The notes beneath the pieces are model-generated. The model was not told the origin of the DNA, did not search any database, and saw nothing but the letters and a program-made list of their open reading frames with translations. Of a DNA stretch of 64,000 bases, positions 11,636 to 24,376 are shown piece by piece. Within the stretch, counting starts at the first letter, position 1; the number at the start of each line of letters is the position of its first letter. The translations under genes were made by a program, and so were the position numbers. This DNA comes from Chionis minor (Eukaryota; Chordata; Aves; Charadriiformes; Chionididae): positions 62,001 through 126,000 of the forward strand of contig VZSF01000982.1 in NCBI GenBank assembly GCA_013398295.1. The letters are read 5' to 3'.

Positions 11636-13436
11636 ATTTTGTATTCATGGATATAATATAATCAAATTTGTATTTTGAAGCCTATAAAGTGATTACAAGA
11701 AGAAAATACTATGTTATTGCAATGGAAAGACAGCTGTCTCTGATAGATGACTTACTGAAACATATTTGTTTGATTTTGGGGATGAGTTAGTGCCTTCACT
11801 GAGCACTCCTTTCCATACACATTGAGCATTCAGGTTGTGGGTTTTTTATTTATTTACTTAAAATCTTCTTTCAGTTGCCTGTGTTATAGTAGCTGCTGAA
11901 GGAAAGTTAACTTCATGTGTTCTGCAGTTCCCTTGGATTTTGAAGAAGGTTTTGTTCAATAGCTCTGATTTATGATCTGTGACCTGCTTTGTTAGATGCT
12001 CAGAGTTGCTTTGAATGCCTACTTAAGTTTAACAGTTGTGATCCTCAAGGTCTTCAAGCATTTGGTCTTGTGTTAATTTACCTGCAGGGGACTATTAACT
12101 TGTCTTATTAGCTTGAGGTCATTATTTCCTGTCTGAATGAAGTGAAACCCAATTAGCATTCTCAAGTGTTTCAAATGTTAATTTGGAGAAAAGGGAAGGC
12201 AAGGGAAAGACAAAAAGAAGAAAAGAGAACAAAGAAAAAGAAGGTTTTGGCCTTTAAAATACAAAGCTGCAGTTTGGTTTCTAGTTACACTGATGCAAAG
12301 CTACCATAAAAAGTTTTCTCTTCCAGGTTTAATTTAGGTGCACTTATTCCTCACTTCAGCTGTCAGACACCTGTTTTCCAATGGGGCGTCTCTGCTGCTT
12401 GTAGCAATGTCAGTCAACGCTGTATTTTTGATTGGTTCCAGGAAAGTCAAGGAAAAAACATTCAAATCCTGCACCATGCATAGATGATGCCATATGCATT
12501 TGCATTGTACCTGTAAAGCACCTGTTCTTGGTGGTACTCAGCATTTCCAAGTCCCTGGAATAGCATCCATACTTGTGATCTTGGTGCCTGACTTGTTTAT
12601 AAGATGTTGGAAGAGTTACACACACAGAAGAGATCCACAGTGCAAAGCAATGCCTTGAATTAAGGGACTTAAGTGGTGCAGTTCAGGCTATACCTTAAAT
12701 TCTGACCCTTTTCAGGCTTAATTGCCAGCATTGAGCCATCAAAACATTCTCCAGGATCCTCAATGTGAGTCTTATACAGGTGCAGTTCTTTGGAAACAGA
12801 TAAATGGTGAAATTTTGGGTTTAGTCTAAGGACGTCCAAATTGATGTGGAGTTGGCTTGTTTGGGTTTAGGGACTCTCTGTTCCCTCTCCTTTCTTTGGT
12901 TACGAAACGAAGTGTTTCAGAATAACACGGTGTTAAAGGTTGAGCACAAATGAGTGAGCAATCGTAACTCTGAAAACCAGTGGTCGGATTACTCGCCCAA
13001 ACAAAATTCTGGGGTACAGTGCCCAGTATCAAACTTGGTGTTTTGTTTTAACAGCATAAAAGACAAAGGTGTTTTGAGGACCTGACTATTAGGCTGAGAG
13101 CTGACCTGCTCAGAAGTCCTGTTTGGAGACAATATTGACAGATACAGGTCAAGTTGCTAGTTATGTAGGTTTGTAACACCTAAATAATTTTTACTTTCAG
13201 GTCGGGAAATGAAGATGAGTTGATGGTACAGTCTGTTTTGGGAAGCATGGTATCAATAGTTTCATCTTAGTCTATTTTATCAGCTAATGTATTCCTTAGC
13301 CTTCTGGTCTTGCTTCTTCTGTAGCAATTGCATATCTACAAGCACAGAAACAGTCTTCCGCTATCAGATTCCTCTATTTTAGTTATGGCTGGACTTTGAA
13401 GATGTCTTGGACAGCAATATTTTAGCTAATTCAGAT
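11636..13436. other. Non-coding stretch with purine-rich patch
   Basis: No gene or repeat family recognised. The main local feature is a purine-rich patch at 12186-12244 (mostly G/A with few interruptions), listed separately. Confidence 0.5.
12186..12244. repeat. Purine-rich low-complexity tract
   Basis: Nearly all bases on the plus strand are A or G, in AAGGG/AAAGA-like units with occasional C. It is ordinary low complexity rather than a clean tandem repeat. Confidence 0.7.
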
Positions 13437-13487
13437 ATCAAATGGGGAATTCTAAATAAAAGTGAAATTAGTTGGATTCAGAGCGAA
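13437..13487 (+). repeat. 51-base duplicated block, copy 1
   Basis: Starts at ATCAAATGGG and ends at CAGAGCGAA. It aligns without gaps to 14181-14231: I count 43 of 51 identical positions. The block is not low complexity, and the similarity falls off on both sides. The family is not recognised. The two copies lie 744 bases apart in the same orientation. Confidence 0.75.
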
Positions 13488-14180
13488 GGTTGATTTTAGA
13501 CTATGGTTCTAGTGGATTATCTGTGAAAGGCTGATTCTGTTGCTTAGTGTGTGGAATTTTGTGTGGAATCATGTTCCTTGGATAAAGAGCCTGGAAAACA
13601 GCTGTGTGTTGCCAGTTTCGCAACATACAAATTTAAACTGGGAAGAGTTATAACAATACCCTTACTGCACATGTGTAAATATTTTGTGTTTAATTGTTAA
13701 TGTCTTGTATTTATTCAATTTTGTAGGAAAGAAAAAAAGGTGAGATGAGGTTCTTTTCTGTGAGACAAGGGGGAAGCAGGGTTAAAGGTCTTCATTTCTA
13801 TGTAGCTGCCTTCAAGAGATTGCTCTCAAAATGTTGGATCTGATTTTCATTACTAACTCAACTGTTTTCACCTCTTCAGGCAATGGAAAGTTTCCCATCA
13901 AGTAGGAGTGATTTAAGGCAACATTTGGTATCCTGATGTTAGAGAATCAGTTGATTGTGTGTAATTAGTCAGACTCAGGAGTGCATCAGCAACACTTCAA
14001 TGAACACTCTTTCTCCCTGTCATCAGCTGTGACTTCCATGTTCAAAACTGATGCATGATTTTGAGGCAGAAGTGCTTATCTGGAGAAATGCGTAACAAAT
14101 GGGATATGTAACTTCCCATCTTAGGGTTACTGATTTGAATCCAGCCTTAATAATGAATAATGTTGTAAAGTTACCGAATT

Positions 14181-14231
14181 ATCAAATGGGAAACTGTAAA
14201 TGAGAGTGAACTTACTTGGATCCAGAGCGAA
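14181..14231 (+). repeat. 51-base duplicated block, copy 2
   Basis: Ungapped partner of 13437-13487 (8 mismatches in 51). It shares the start ATCAAATGGG and the end CAGAGCGAA with copy 1. It could be two surviving pieces of one dispersed repeat, an old local duplication, or two related regulatory modules; the sequence alone does not decide. Confidence 0.75.
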
Positions 14232-16309
14232 AAGTTATATTCCCCACTGCCTGTGAGGCACAGTCATTGCCAGAGGATTTCATTGTACTCTCTTTTGTCT
14301 AAAATTGTAGTGCCAAGGCCAAAAAGATCCTAATAGTAATTTTCTTGGGATAAGTCTAATTACTTCATTTTCTTGTTTTCTAAACTTACGTGAAACTACT
14401 CAGCAAATGCTTAATTTCTGTGTTAGTATGTGTATGGTGCCAGGCTGAGACTCTGTAAGAAAAAAACCCCAAAGAGTGAATGTTGTTTCCAGAGAAGTAG
14501 AAAAAAGTGTGATGTGGAAGGAGAACAAAACATCTCCATGGGCTGAGGGGAGAGAGAAGGCTTTCATATTTCTGGAAGTAATAACACAGGTATTATTTTC
14601 TATCATTTTGCACCCTCCGTGCATTTACAGCCATGACCATTGAGATACCGGCTGTGCAAAATTCTCCAATTCTGGAAACTGCTTTTTCACAGGGTGCCCT
14701 GGTCTATATGAATATGCCCCATCCTTGGAAGCATTCAACGTCTGTTGGTAAAATGCTCTGAAGCAATAAGGGAAGTGTGAGAGTGAAGTATGTTTCAGCA
14801 TCCTGTGCCAGGTCTGTGCGTGTAATGAACTTTATAGGGCACTGTGGGCATTACGCTCTCAGTGAAGGGAGGCAAAGATGCCCACATTCAAGGGGAAAAG
14901 TGTGCTTATCAGAATTGTTGAGTAGGTGGCGAAGGAGGGCAGAACAAGTCCTGAAGATGCAGATTAGATAAGATACGGGTTAATTTTTTGGAAAGTAATC
15001 GTAGGTGGGAGCCTGCTCCCAACAGATACACCAGAGGAGCCATGATAAGACCAAATCTTAGGGCGTATCCAGACCAAGGAAATCTCTTCGGCCCATTGGC
15101 GCAGTGAACCACTACATTAATACGCTCAGGTGAAGTGCCTCTGTCAAGGCGACATACATGACTGTGACATCCAACTGTATCCTCTGTGTGCTGGAAAGGA
15201 AAGATCTGTTGTTATTTTGCCTTTGTTTGGTCCCTCCAATGTGTTGTGAGGTTTTCTCCTGAAGTAACATCCAGAATAAAGGGAAGGTAACTTCTGAACC
15301 CCTTTCCCAGTTGAAGCTGTTTCACACATGTCACAGTAGAGTCATCGAAGAGGGGAAAAATATAAAAGTGGAACTAAAGGCCTTAAAAAGAGAATTAATG
15401 AAAGACTGTACTTAGCACCTGGCCATACAGTGCTGCCTCCTTCCCTTATTATCTCAGATCAGTTCTGTACGTGTTCATTGTTATTTTGCTCCTTCTTAGT
15501 GCATTGAATACCTCACTGTATTCAAATGGTCTACAAATAGACATTGAACCATGTAGGTGAGAGGAGGACAACTGCTGAACTCCTTGTTGATAATATAAAC
15601 ACAATACAGTAGGCAGGCTTGAAGATAGCATTTAACATAGGGAAGGCGTCTAATATGTCTTCAAAAGTTACCTGCTATTTGCATTTTGTCTTACTAGTGG
15701 CTAATGCGTTTTTCCCAAATAAATTCTCTTTGGACTCTCTGGTTTCACCATGAAACTAACTTCAATCTAGTGACACTGGTTAAAATGTCAGTTACATTAA
15801 AAAGCAGACTGAAGCACTGGTGAAAGAAGAAAAGGGTCTGGATGGAACACTATTGAGCCCATAGAGAATATCCTTCATCTGCAACAGAAAGCAAAGATTT
15901 CTTCCTAAATACAAGAACTGACCTGTTCTGCAGCTGTGCTGTCATCAAGTGCTCGATGAGTACTATTTCATTGAGTTCATGAATATAGATGGCTAATTCC
16001 TCGGGGCAACTGATTCTATTAATACAAAGCATATGCACAACCACCACTAATAGCAGAACTCTGCTCAGTTTCTGGTGGTTTGACTTTATTCACTAGAGGG
16101 AAATGGCAATCTCAGAAGGAAGGGATGCTGACAATAGGGTTCCTAATACTGCAGTAGTTTTGCTTTAGTAAATAGAAACTTTTAAAGAGAGTGGTAATGA
16201 ATTTATATACTTGGGCAGTTGATTTGAGACCTTCCACATCTCTTACTTTTGAGGCAGCTGGTGAGAGAGTTTCTACTCAGAGTTCATTATGGAAATTACT
16301 GTACAGCGG
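14232..16309. other. Non-coding stretch, no gene seen
   Basis: No recognised exon or repeat. A small perfect hairpin (7-base arms TGGGAGC / GCTCCCA with a 2-base loop) lies at about 15007-15022. It is too short to call a structured RNA. Confidence 0.5.
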
Positions 16310-16365
16310 GATGATTATCATGCTTAAAGTTAAGCATTGCGCATAAGTGCATTCTGGCATGACTG
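16310..16365. repeat. Possible ancient interspersed repeat scrap
   Basis: The segment 'tgcttaaagttaagcattgc' followed by 'gcataagtgcattctgg' resembles a motif I recall from old amniote repeats ('gcttaaagttaagca ... cttaagtgctttgctgg'). Only about 45 bases are comparable and I cannot name the family. Confidence 0.3.
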
Positions 16366-19300
16366 ACAACAGGAGAGGTTGGGAAACTGACCTTGAGAAG
16401 ATAATCTCAAAATAGACACAAATGCATTTCCTTTTTCTGTATGGTAAAGTGTGGAATAGGAAAAAACACTACATAATTCACATTACATCCAAAAGTAGAA
16501 CAACGTCAACTATAACAAAAAACCACAGCAATATAAAATGTGGAAATACTGAATCAGACAAGGAAAGAGTAGATAAAATACCAGGGTGTAACCACTGCAA
16601 GACCCTATCTAGTGCAGCCAAGAAGCTTTTAAGTCTTTTGGCTCAAAAAATACTACACTTTTTGCAAAGGTAGACAAAGCTTCTTCCTACATGTAAGAAA
16701 AGTTAAAAGGTGTAGAAATGTACCAGCAGGAAAGCTGGAGGAAGAACGTCAAGGCTTTCAGTAGGAGCAGGAAGAATTTCCCTTGTGTAGGTCTTGAAGA
16801 CCTTTTGTGGTTTTCTCTTACGTGAGAAGAGGTTCAGCTTCCCAAGGTATGGTTGAATAGATTCCATCTTGAGTCAGCAGCTTGTACAGAGAAGGTAGAG
16901 TTAGCATCTCTTTTATTTGAATACACTGTACATTTTAGCTGCCTGGGAATTTTATCATCTGTAATTATTGGGATCTTCTAGTTCAATTTTCTACAATGCA
17001 GTTGTAAGTGATGTATATTTTACCTCCAAATGTTCTTGGCTGCAGCAGCAGTCCCAGTCAGCTTTTGAACTGTTTTGCCTATTGACTGGTAAAAACTGAA
17101 AAAGAAACTTTTCAGGTCATCTCTTCGATTCCCCTCTTTATGCAACATTACTTCCCAGCAAATATGCCTAAGTAATTTAAATTATGTAATTGATGGTGGT
17201 TGCATCAGCTGTGATTACACTGCATATTGCTCATCTTATCTTTATTGTATATCTTTGAGGAGGGTTACTTTAGATTAGATATAGCTTGGTCTGCTTGGCT
17301 GGACATGGCCACTAAAAATATAGTATGAAGTCTTCTGAGGGCAGACTGTCCTATGGAGCCCTTTAAGGCCCTCAGAGGAAGGACCACCGTGCTCTTTTGT
17401 CTGCCTAATGCAGATGACATGAACGTGTTGCAACGCTTGGGTCAATGCTCATGCCACCATTGCTCACAGATTGTTGCGGACATAAAGCCTTAATTACTGG
17501 TCATATTGTGTCTCAGTGATACCATGGTACTTGCTTGACCAAACTCATCGCTTCCAGTTCCAATAACGTGCACTGCAGGAAAACTGTAGTGGCAAAATTA
17601 ATCTTGTAGTTGCAGCAGGTGTGCTGGGAGGAACACTTTGAATGCATTTATATTGTCTCTGCCATGCTGCTTTTCCTCTGGAGAACACAACAGTCCAGAC
17701 GGCTTTTCTGCCAGCCCTTGCCAATGTGGCTGTATTGTCCACGGACAGCCAAGGCTCTGGGCCTAGCAGTGAGCTGGAACTGCTTGGACCGTGTCATCCC
17801 ACGTTGGGACAGGAATGCATGGAAAACAGGTAGTTGAGGAGGCACCTTTTCAAGGTCTGCTTGGGGTAATTAGTGCTGTGTCCTTGCCTCCCTTGTATGA
17901 CCTTTTGAGAGTTGTTACCAGTGCATTGGGGTGGCTGTCTTAGGGGGTTGAGGTGCCCCAACTCTTTCAAGTAGGTAGATGGCTGCTGAGCTTGGTGGAA
18001 GAGTAGCGATAGAGGTGTTCAAGGCATGACTTGATGCCTGTGTTACCTAATCTCTTTGAATTCGTAGGTGTTTTCTGGGGCTGTGTAACTTCTGTGTAGA
18101 GTAGAAGATCAGTACAAACTGGAATAGTGAAAATTCTCTGACTCTTGCCTAAATAAAGAGTTTCACTTTTAGTGGTGTGGCCAGGGAAAGAAGGTAGGTC
18201 CTTTAAATATAAGATCAGTATCTTCTTATTCATAACTCTGGATGAAACCAGCCTCTTAAAAGTCTGAATAAGTGTATTATAATCTGAGGTAAATGCTAAA
18301 ATCTGGAAAATTATTTTCATCCGTTCCAGGATGTATTTATTCAGCATTGTAGTTTTATTCGTATTTATTTCTCGAAGTACGGAAAACACAAAGCACTGTT
18401 TGAGCTCTCGGGACAGGCTGTTCGGCAGTGCTAGGTACCGGCTCACTATTTTCATCTTTAGTTGGTGCAAAGGGTGAGGCTATTTTGTATTTGTGCGTGA
18501 TCGTTACGGTTTTAATAATACAGAGAGGTGGTCATTGCAAATGCAGCCTTTCTTCTCTGTGTGAAGTTAGACCAAAAGAGCAGGATGCAGGAGGCATGTG
18601 GGAGGAGCGGCATTTCTATCCTCTTCGGAGGACAGAAATTGAGTTCAGCAGATGGAGGGTAGAAATAGAATGAATTAATTCTTGAGTCCGGTAGTAAAAT
18701 TTGTAGTGATTTTAATTCTGTTGGTCTGAAGCCAGGCAGAGGAAATCGTTGAAGGAGACACCTTAGTGGAAGAGTCTGTGTGTTGCTCCTGCTCTGCCAG
18801 GGAAGCTCCTTAATGAAGTAGGGATACCTGTGTGGGATATCGTCCTTAAAGGCTTAAGCTTTGCAAGCTCCTTGTTGCTCAGGTCTGTCTTTGTGTTTGA
18901 TCAAGTGTATTTGGGCATGCCTGAGGCGAGGGGGCGCGTCAGCTGTCACAGACGGTAGCTGGGAAAGGGTTTTCCAGTAAAGGAGGGATTCACGTTGCAA
19001 TCAAGAGCCTGGGAGCCATGGAGCTTGGGAGCAGAGTTTAATATGGAAATAAAGTTTGTGCCATGTGGAAATCTTTGGGGATTAAAGGCACTCTGGAAGT
19101 AAACCATCAGGACATTCATTTCTGTAACATTCTCCTTGTGGGAAAGGGAATGGCAGCTGTAGCTGCTTTACACTGTTCCCAGTGTAATCACTACCACATC
19201 AGTGCATTGAGCATTCAAGCGCCTCAGCAATGTCTTCCTCGACGAATGCATATTAGATTGGGAGACAGATGTTTATGTCATGTTATTTTATTCCTCATCA

Positions 19301-21560
19301 ATCAGCAGTTTCCCAATCATCTTATTTTTAACTTGATTATTTACTAATGAGCAATAAAAAACACAGTGCCTACAGCAACGTTTGCACAGTGGGTCATGAA
19401 ATAGCAACACGCACACTTAGTTTTATTTCTTTTCATGTTTACCACAAATCAGATCCTTTCCTAATGTCTATGTCCTTGTTTAAACCTAAGCCATAGCAGT
19501 GTATTTGTGTTCTTTCAGTTGTTTCCTTTTAGTTACAGTCACAACATTTTGTCCACTGAAATCCTAGCAGCTTGTAGCAGTTTTGGAGACCAAGCCCAGT
19601 ACTTTCCCTAGAGGCTATATGTCGGGACGCTGGAAATTAATTTCTGATTTTTTCTGGCTTCCTTAGCCTACATTAATTCTGATTTGTTATGAAGTGGATC
19701 AAAGCTAATAAGAAGTGAAGCTTCTTTCAGCTAAAATAAGTGAAGAGGTTGAGGTGAAGGGGTCCAAAGATGCCACGAGGCAAGATGGCTGTTAAATTTC
19801 CGAGTGACATGTGCACTGTAGTCTTGAAACACACTGCCTTAGATCATCTATCCGGACAGCCCTACCCTTACAGAAAGCCAAAAAAGGCATTCTCTGCCAG
19901 TCTTACACAACAGAAGAAAACATTTTGGCTTTGCACCAAATATTCAAGTTTGCAACTTGAAGCCAGAGTTGGGAGAACTGAAAAGAGCGACACGATCCAG
20001 GATGTAAGAACGGTGTTAAGGCAAGGGGGGAGTAAAGACAGACTCCATTAATGTGAATGGCTACAGGGAGGGGGATTGTAAAGCTGCTATTCGTCAAACC
20101 CACCGAAGAAGAAACAAAGAAACCAGTCATGCTTGTAGAAACGCCAAAATGTACGGAACAGCCATGTAATTTTCTTGAAAATTGATGTAGGTAACAGGAA
20201 AACAGGGAGTGTGTAAAAAGGGAGTGAAGACCGAGAAGCCAGGTTTGAAGCTATAATAGTAAACCCACAAATTTTAATAGACTACCCATTGCATGATAGC
20301 GAATTAAAAATGAAGTGTTGTACAAACTGAATTTCTGTTTTGCTCTGTTGAAGTTCCAGTGTTACAAAGGTACGGCGTCTGAATCACAGCACCGGAGTAC
20401 TTCGCAGAGTACGCTAAGCTGCCTGTACCATATCTCACTCTTTCCATGTTCCTCTTCTTGGTGGAAAAATTAAAGGCTGCTGTGGCTTGATTTTCTTCAA
20501 TAATTCAGCGTGCTGTGGCTGGGTGCACCTGCTGTTGGGGGCAGTGTCAGCGGCGCGTGCTTCGCTCCTGCAGCGGAGGGTGGTGTGGGCTGTATTTACT
20601 TGTGGGTCTTCCTGGAGCTTATTTCACAGCTTCCGATTTGCTTCTCGGTAAAATCCAGTGGTTTGCATCCGTCAGCTTTATCCTGGCTGCGTTGCTCTTC
20701 TAAGCTGAAACGTTCGAGTGGCTGCATTAAACTATACATATTTCAGCTAATTTAAAGTCTTCCACGACAAGATGGGTGATTATGGTTTCTGCGTGAATTA
20801 GTTGAGAGTTACTGGAAAACAGTGGCGAGAGTAGCTGATGGTTATTTTCAGTGCAAGTGGCTGCTCCGTTGTTGTCAGGTCTTGCCTGCACAGAAACTTG
20901 CACCGCTGTGGCTAAATGTTTGGGTTTTTTTTCCCATGTTAGTTAAATTGATAAAAACGTGGCACGTGGACTGGCCTTTATCTTGCGTCTTGCATATTCT
21001 TTTCCTCCAGCCAGGCATCGAACTAACTGCCTCTGCAAGAGGTATTTCCCCTGCTCAAGGTGTGGTCCCCACTGTGAAAATCAGAGAGCGTGTTATCAGA
21101 GAAGAGTTATATCTGCTCACCTTCAGGGACTCATTATTTCTCATCTGTACTGTTGCACATTTTTAAGGCGTAAGGAGGGAAATAACACCCAGCCTACCAG
21201 AGCTCCTGTGATTAATGTGGGATTAGCCTCAGTAAGTGTAACGAGGTTTCATCTCCTCCTTTGAGGAAGAGATGAAGGGGCAGATTGAGGCCAGCAGATG
21301 GATAGCTGTGCGCTAAGTGGATTAGCTCAGCGTAACTCGCAGCAAGGCCAGGATGTAAACGATAGTTGATCAACCTGGCGCCGGAGACCAGCGAGCAGTC
21401 TGTCGTGGGAGGGTAGATCTAAACCCGTAAGGATGTACCTGAGCAAGGACAGTATTAAAATTGAGGGAGTTTCATTCTTCTCTTTTTTTATAAAAAGAGA
21501 TATAACTCCCCAAGAAGAAAAAAGTAACTTTTTATTCTGTTTTTTAAAGTTTGGGGATTC
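16366..21560. other. Non-coding stretch, no gene seen
   Basis: About 5 kb without supported genes. It contains the 167-codon minus-strand open frame 17967-18470. Its translation is lysine-, serine- and leucine-rich with no recognisable domain, no splice-site support and no homology that I can recall, so I treat it as chance. GC and CpG rise modestly around 20510-20620 without reaching CpG-island density. Confidence 0.5.
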
Positions 21561-21582
21561 CGCCCCCTCCCCGCCCCCCCCN
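21561..21582 (-). repeat. C-rich tract with an unresolved base
   Basis: Three C runs (21563-21567, 21569-21572, 21574-21581) separated by single T and G bases, then an N at 21582. The reverse strand could form a G-quadruplex if the long run is split. The N directly after the longest C run suggests that homopolymer length was uncertain in the assembly. Confidence 0.7.
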
Positions 21583-23939
21583 ACAGCGGAAGATTTTCTC
21601 ACGAAGTTCTGTATTTGTATTACCCGACTATAAAAGACCTTGAGGCCCACTTTTAGTCATTCTTGTAAAACTAATCGGTATAGCAAAATCCTGATATTCT
21701 CTCTGTAATATGCCAGTGTCTCCTTGAAATCTGCCCTGTCCTCTAGTAGGTAGTAGTTTTTTCAGCCCGAGTACACTGAAGAGAGTGCATTACACGCTTT
21801 GCCTAATCTTCAGTAAGCAGGCAGCAAAGATCCACCAATTCCAGCATGTCTCGGTGCAACGCATCTGTTACTGGCACCTTGCTTCTCATTACCAAGCTCT
21901 GTTCTAGACTGGCAAGAAAAATGCTTGCACTTCAAAATATTTCCCAGCCCATTTGCAAACTCTACAACATTTATTATTTTCATCATGTTTAATAGCACGG
22001 CTCCTCATTTTCTTGCCCTTTTATTGCTGTTACAGTAATGTGTGCTATGACTTCATTTGCCTTTTCTAAGTAGGCACTATCACCTCTAGTTAGCATTTAG
22101 ATGGGAAAATATCTGAGGGCGTTCGGGAAGCGTAATGGCTGTTCAGAATGTGACATGTATCCATCTAAAATGAGACTGAGAATATGCTGGGAAGCGATTT
22201 ATCAGAAAATGTTCGCTCATCAAAACTGAGTTCTTTCAATTGAAAATACCAGTTCCAGTAAAACCTTAGTAAAACAAACAGTTTGGATCAAAACAGGAGA
22301 GGTGTATAATAATATGGTACCTAATATCCTCACTGGGGAAGTGCGTGAATTCATTACTCAGGTCTTCCTACCTCTGTTCTTCCACATGGCAAGAGACTTT
22401 CCAAGCCGCCAGCCTACTGACTGACTCAGAGGGCCTCTGCCATGCTGGAGCTCTTTCACCACATATTAAATTCTTTGCTGTAGCAGTCTGACCCTTGCAA
22501 GCTCTAGATGAATAATCCATTTGGCCCAAAGGTCAATCTCCCTTCTGCATATACAAGCTCTCAATGGGTCTCTTCAAATAGGACGGCTCCAGTAGGACAG
22601 ACTTGGTGATGTACCCTAGAATGACAGCAATGTGGAACAAGATGGAGGAGGCTTAGGTTGTGTGCTTAATCTGAATTAGACAGGGAAAGGACTTGATTTT
22701 GCAAGGGTGGCCTTAACCACTGTGGTGTGGAATTGATGCATGGCTTTTTCTCAGTCTTTCCCGCTAGAGCTGTGCTGAGTTGTAAGAGCTATGAAGTGTC
22801 AGTGGTGTGGAGAACTGAAAAAGCATCTTCTTACACACTGTAATCTAAGGACAGATTTTTGTACCGATATAGCTGCTTCAGCTATGGGTATGTGTGAACC
22901 AGTCTGTCTTTTCAGTATGACTGTTAATTTCTATGAAAGCGTCTTTGCTTTTCATTCTTTTTAGAGAAATTGCTAGATATATATAGAATAACATCCACAC
23001 AAGGTGAATTTATTACCCTAATTTTTTTCCTACAGCTTTATGTGTAGCCAAACCAAACTTGGTTCAGTTCAACTTTCTGAAACTGTTAACTGAGGCCCCT
23101 GATACAAAATCCATGTTAGTCTGCATGCCTTTGCCAAATTCTGCTGAAAGTTGCAGCCTTCATCATCCAAACCCCAAATTCTTTTGAAACTGGTGCTAAA
23201 ACTCACACAGATTCCACAAGATCAGCTTCATCCACTAAAAAGAGAAGTGGGAAAAAAAATAAAATAAGAGAAATGAAGTATTTTATGTTTCCATTGCTTT
23301 CCACTCAGTTTTGTCAGGTTCCAAAGGTTATGCACTTTGTTATATTGGAAGAGTGAGGGTGCAATCTGACCTTGCAATTTAATTAACAATTCTGTTGATC
23401 ATGTGCTGATCAGAGCTGGAGCTTTCACTACTGTAACTCTCCTGGCTAGGTAGAAGGAGGAAAAAGGAGATGTTCGACACTGAGGAAAGCAGGTGTTACT
23501 AGAATTACACACAGGGAGGAGAACTGTTGAGTAATAGATGTAGAATTTTTCAAAATCAGTTTGCTTTCCTCCTGGCATCTCACTTTTATCATAAACTGTT
23601 GTGTAGTGTCATGGAGTTCTGTTAAGCAGATGGTGCATTTTATCCCAGTGGCGTCTGCTTATTACTTGTGGATGAAGTGATTTTTCTATGTAGTTAGTTA
23701 AAGTGTGACTTGAGGTTGTTTGGCAGTCCAAGTTGTTATTCAGAGAGTCTTAAAATGTATGTCATGGTTAACTTACTGCTCTTTTTAGTTTATACATGCT
23801 TAACAGTAGGCGTGCTTCTAAAAATACAAGTAAACACCTATCTAAGTGAGCCTGCGGAAGTTTCCAACAAGCTTAGTCTCTGTTCGGTGGAAGGAACTGG
23901 TATTTTGTGCCAGCTGCAGGTTATACTAGACAAACTTCG
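21583..23939. other. Non-coding stretch, no gene seen
   Basis: No gene, RNA or repeat family recognised. The plus strand around 21690-22060 has a pyrimidine-rich, LINE-like texture, but I could not align it to any family I know. Confidence 0.45.
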
Positions 23940-24035
23940 TGACAGGAGGGATAATGAAGGAATAGATGGAGCTTGCAGAGCTCTTTAGGAAGAGTTAGGA
24001 CAAACATCTGTCAGGAATAGTGTAAGTGTGGGAGG
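23940..24035 (+). mobile_element. Possible CR1 3' scrap
   Basis: The block 'ctctttaggaagagttagga' continuing 'caaacatctgtcaggaatag' matches the CR1 tail pattern (ttttaagaagaggttagacaaacatctgtcagggatg) in the right order. The preceding 'gataatgaaggaatagatgg' resembles the upstream 'gtagtgaagcactggaatag' part with deletions. It is short and diverged. It overlaps the end of the open frame 23710-23988, which is therefore not a gene by this evidence. Confidence 0.4.
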
Positions 24036-24289
24036 CTGCAGTGAATGACTGCCCGAGGCATCTCCATCAGCACTCGCATCCAATTCCCAACCTAACAGGT
24101 TTTCTAATCAGCCCCTCAGCTGGCAGACGAATGGACAGTGTTGGCCTGATTCTTGAGACATAGTCATGGAATTTGAGACCCAGACTCTGGGCAGCCACAG
24201 AGGAAATACATGTGTTTTTTCCACCTCAGTGTTTAGGCTTCCCAGGGAACTGATAGGATGTGGATGTTACAGAGGCAGCAAGTTTTGCC

Positions 24290-24376
24290 TTGCTTTGGTT
24301 TTTTGGTTTGGTGTTTTTGTTTTGTTTTGGTTGGTTGATTGGTTAGTTGGTTGGTGTGTTCGCTTGTTTGTTTTTC
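24290..24376 (+). repeat. T/G-rich low-complexity tract
   Basis: Almost entirely T and G on the plus strand, with TTTTG, TTGG and TTGT units mixed (for example GGTTGGTTGATTGGTTAG). It is imperfect simple sequence that breeds spurious open frames on the plus strand. Confidence 0.8.

Noticed and set aside
15007..15022. Perfect small hairpin
   Set aside because: Seven-base arms with a two-base loop; too short for a microRNA precursor or any structured RNA class.
17967..18470. 167-codon minus-strand open frame
   Set aside because: No recognisable protein family, no splice or promoter support, and length within chance expectation.
20510..20620. Possible CpG island
   Set aside because: CpG is locally raised but over only about 100 bases, with average GC and no promoter-like surroundings.
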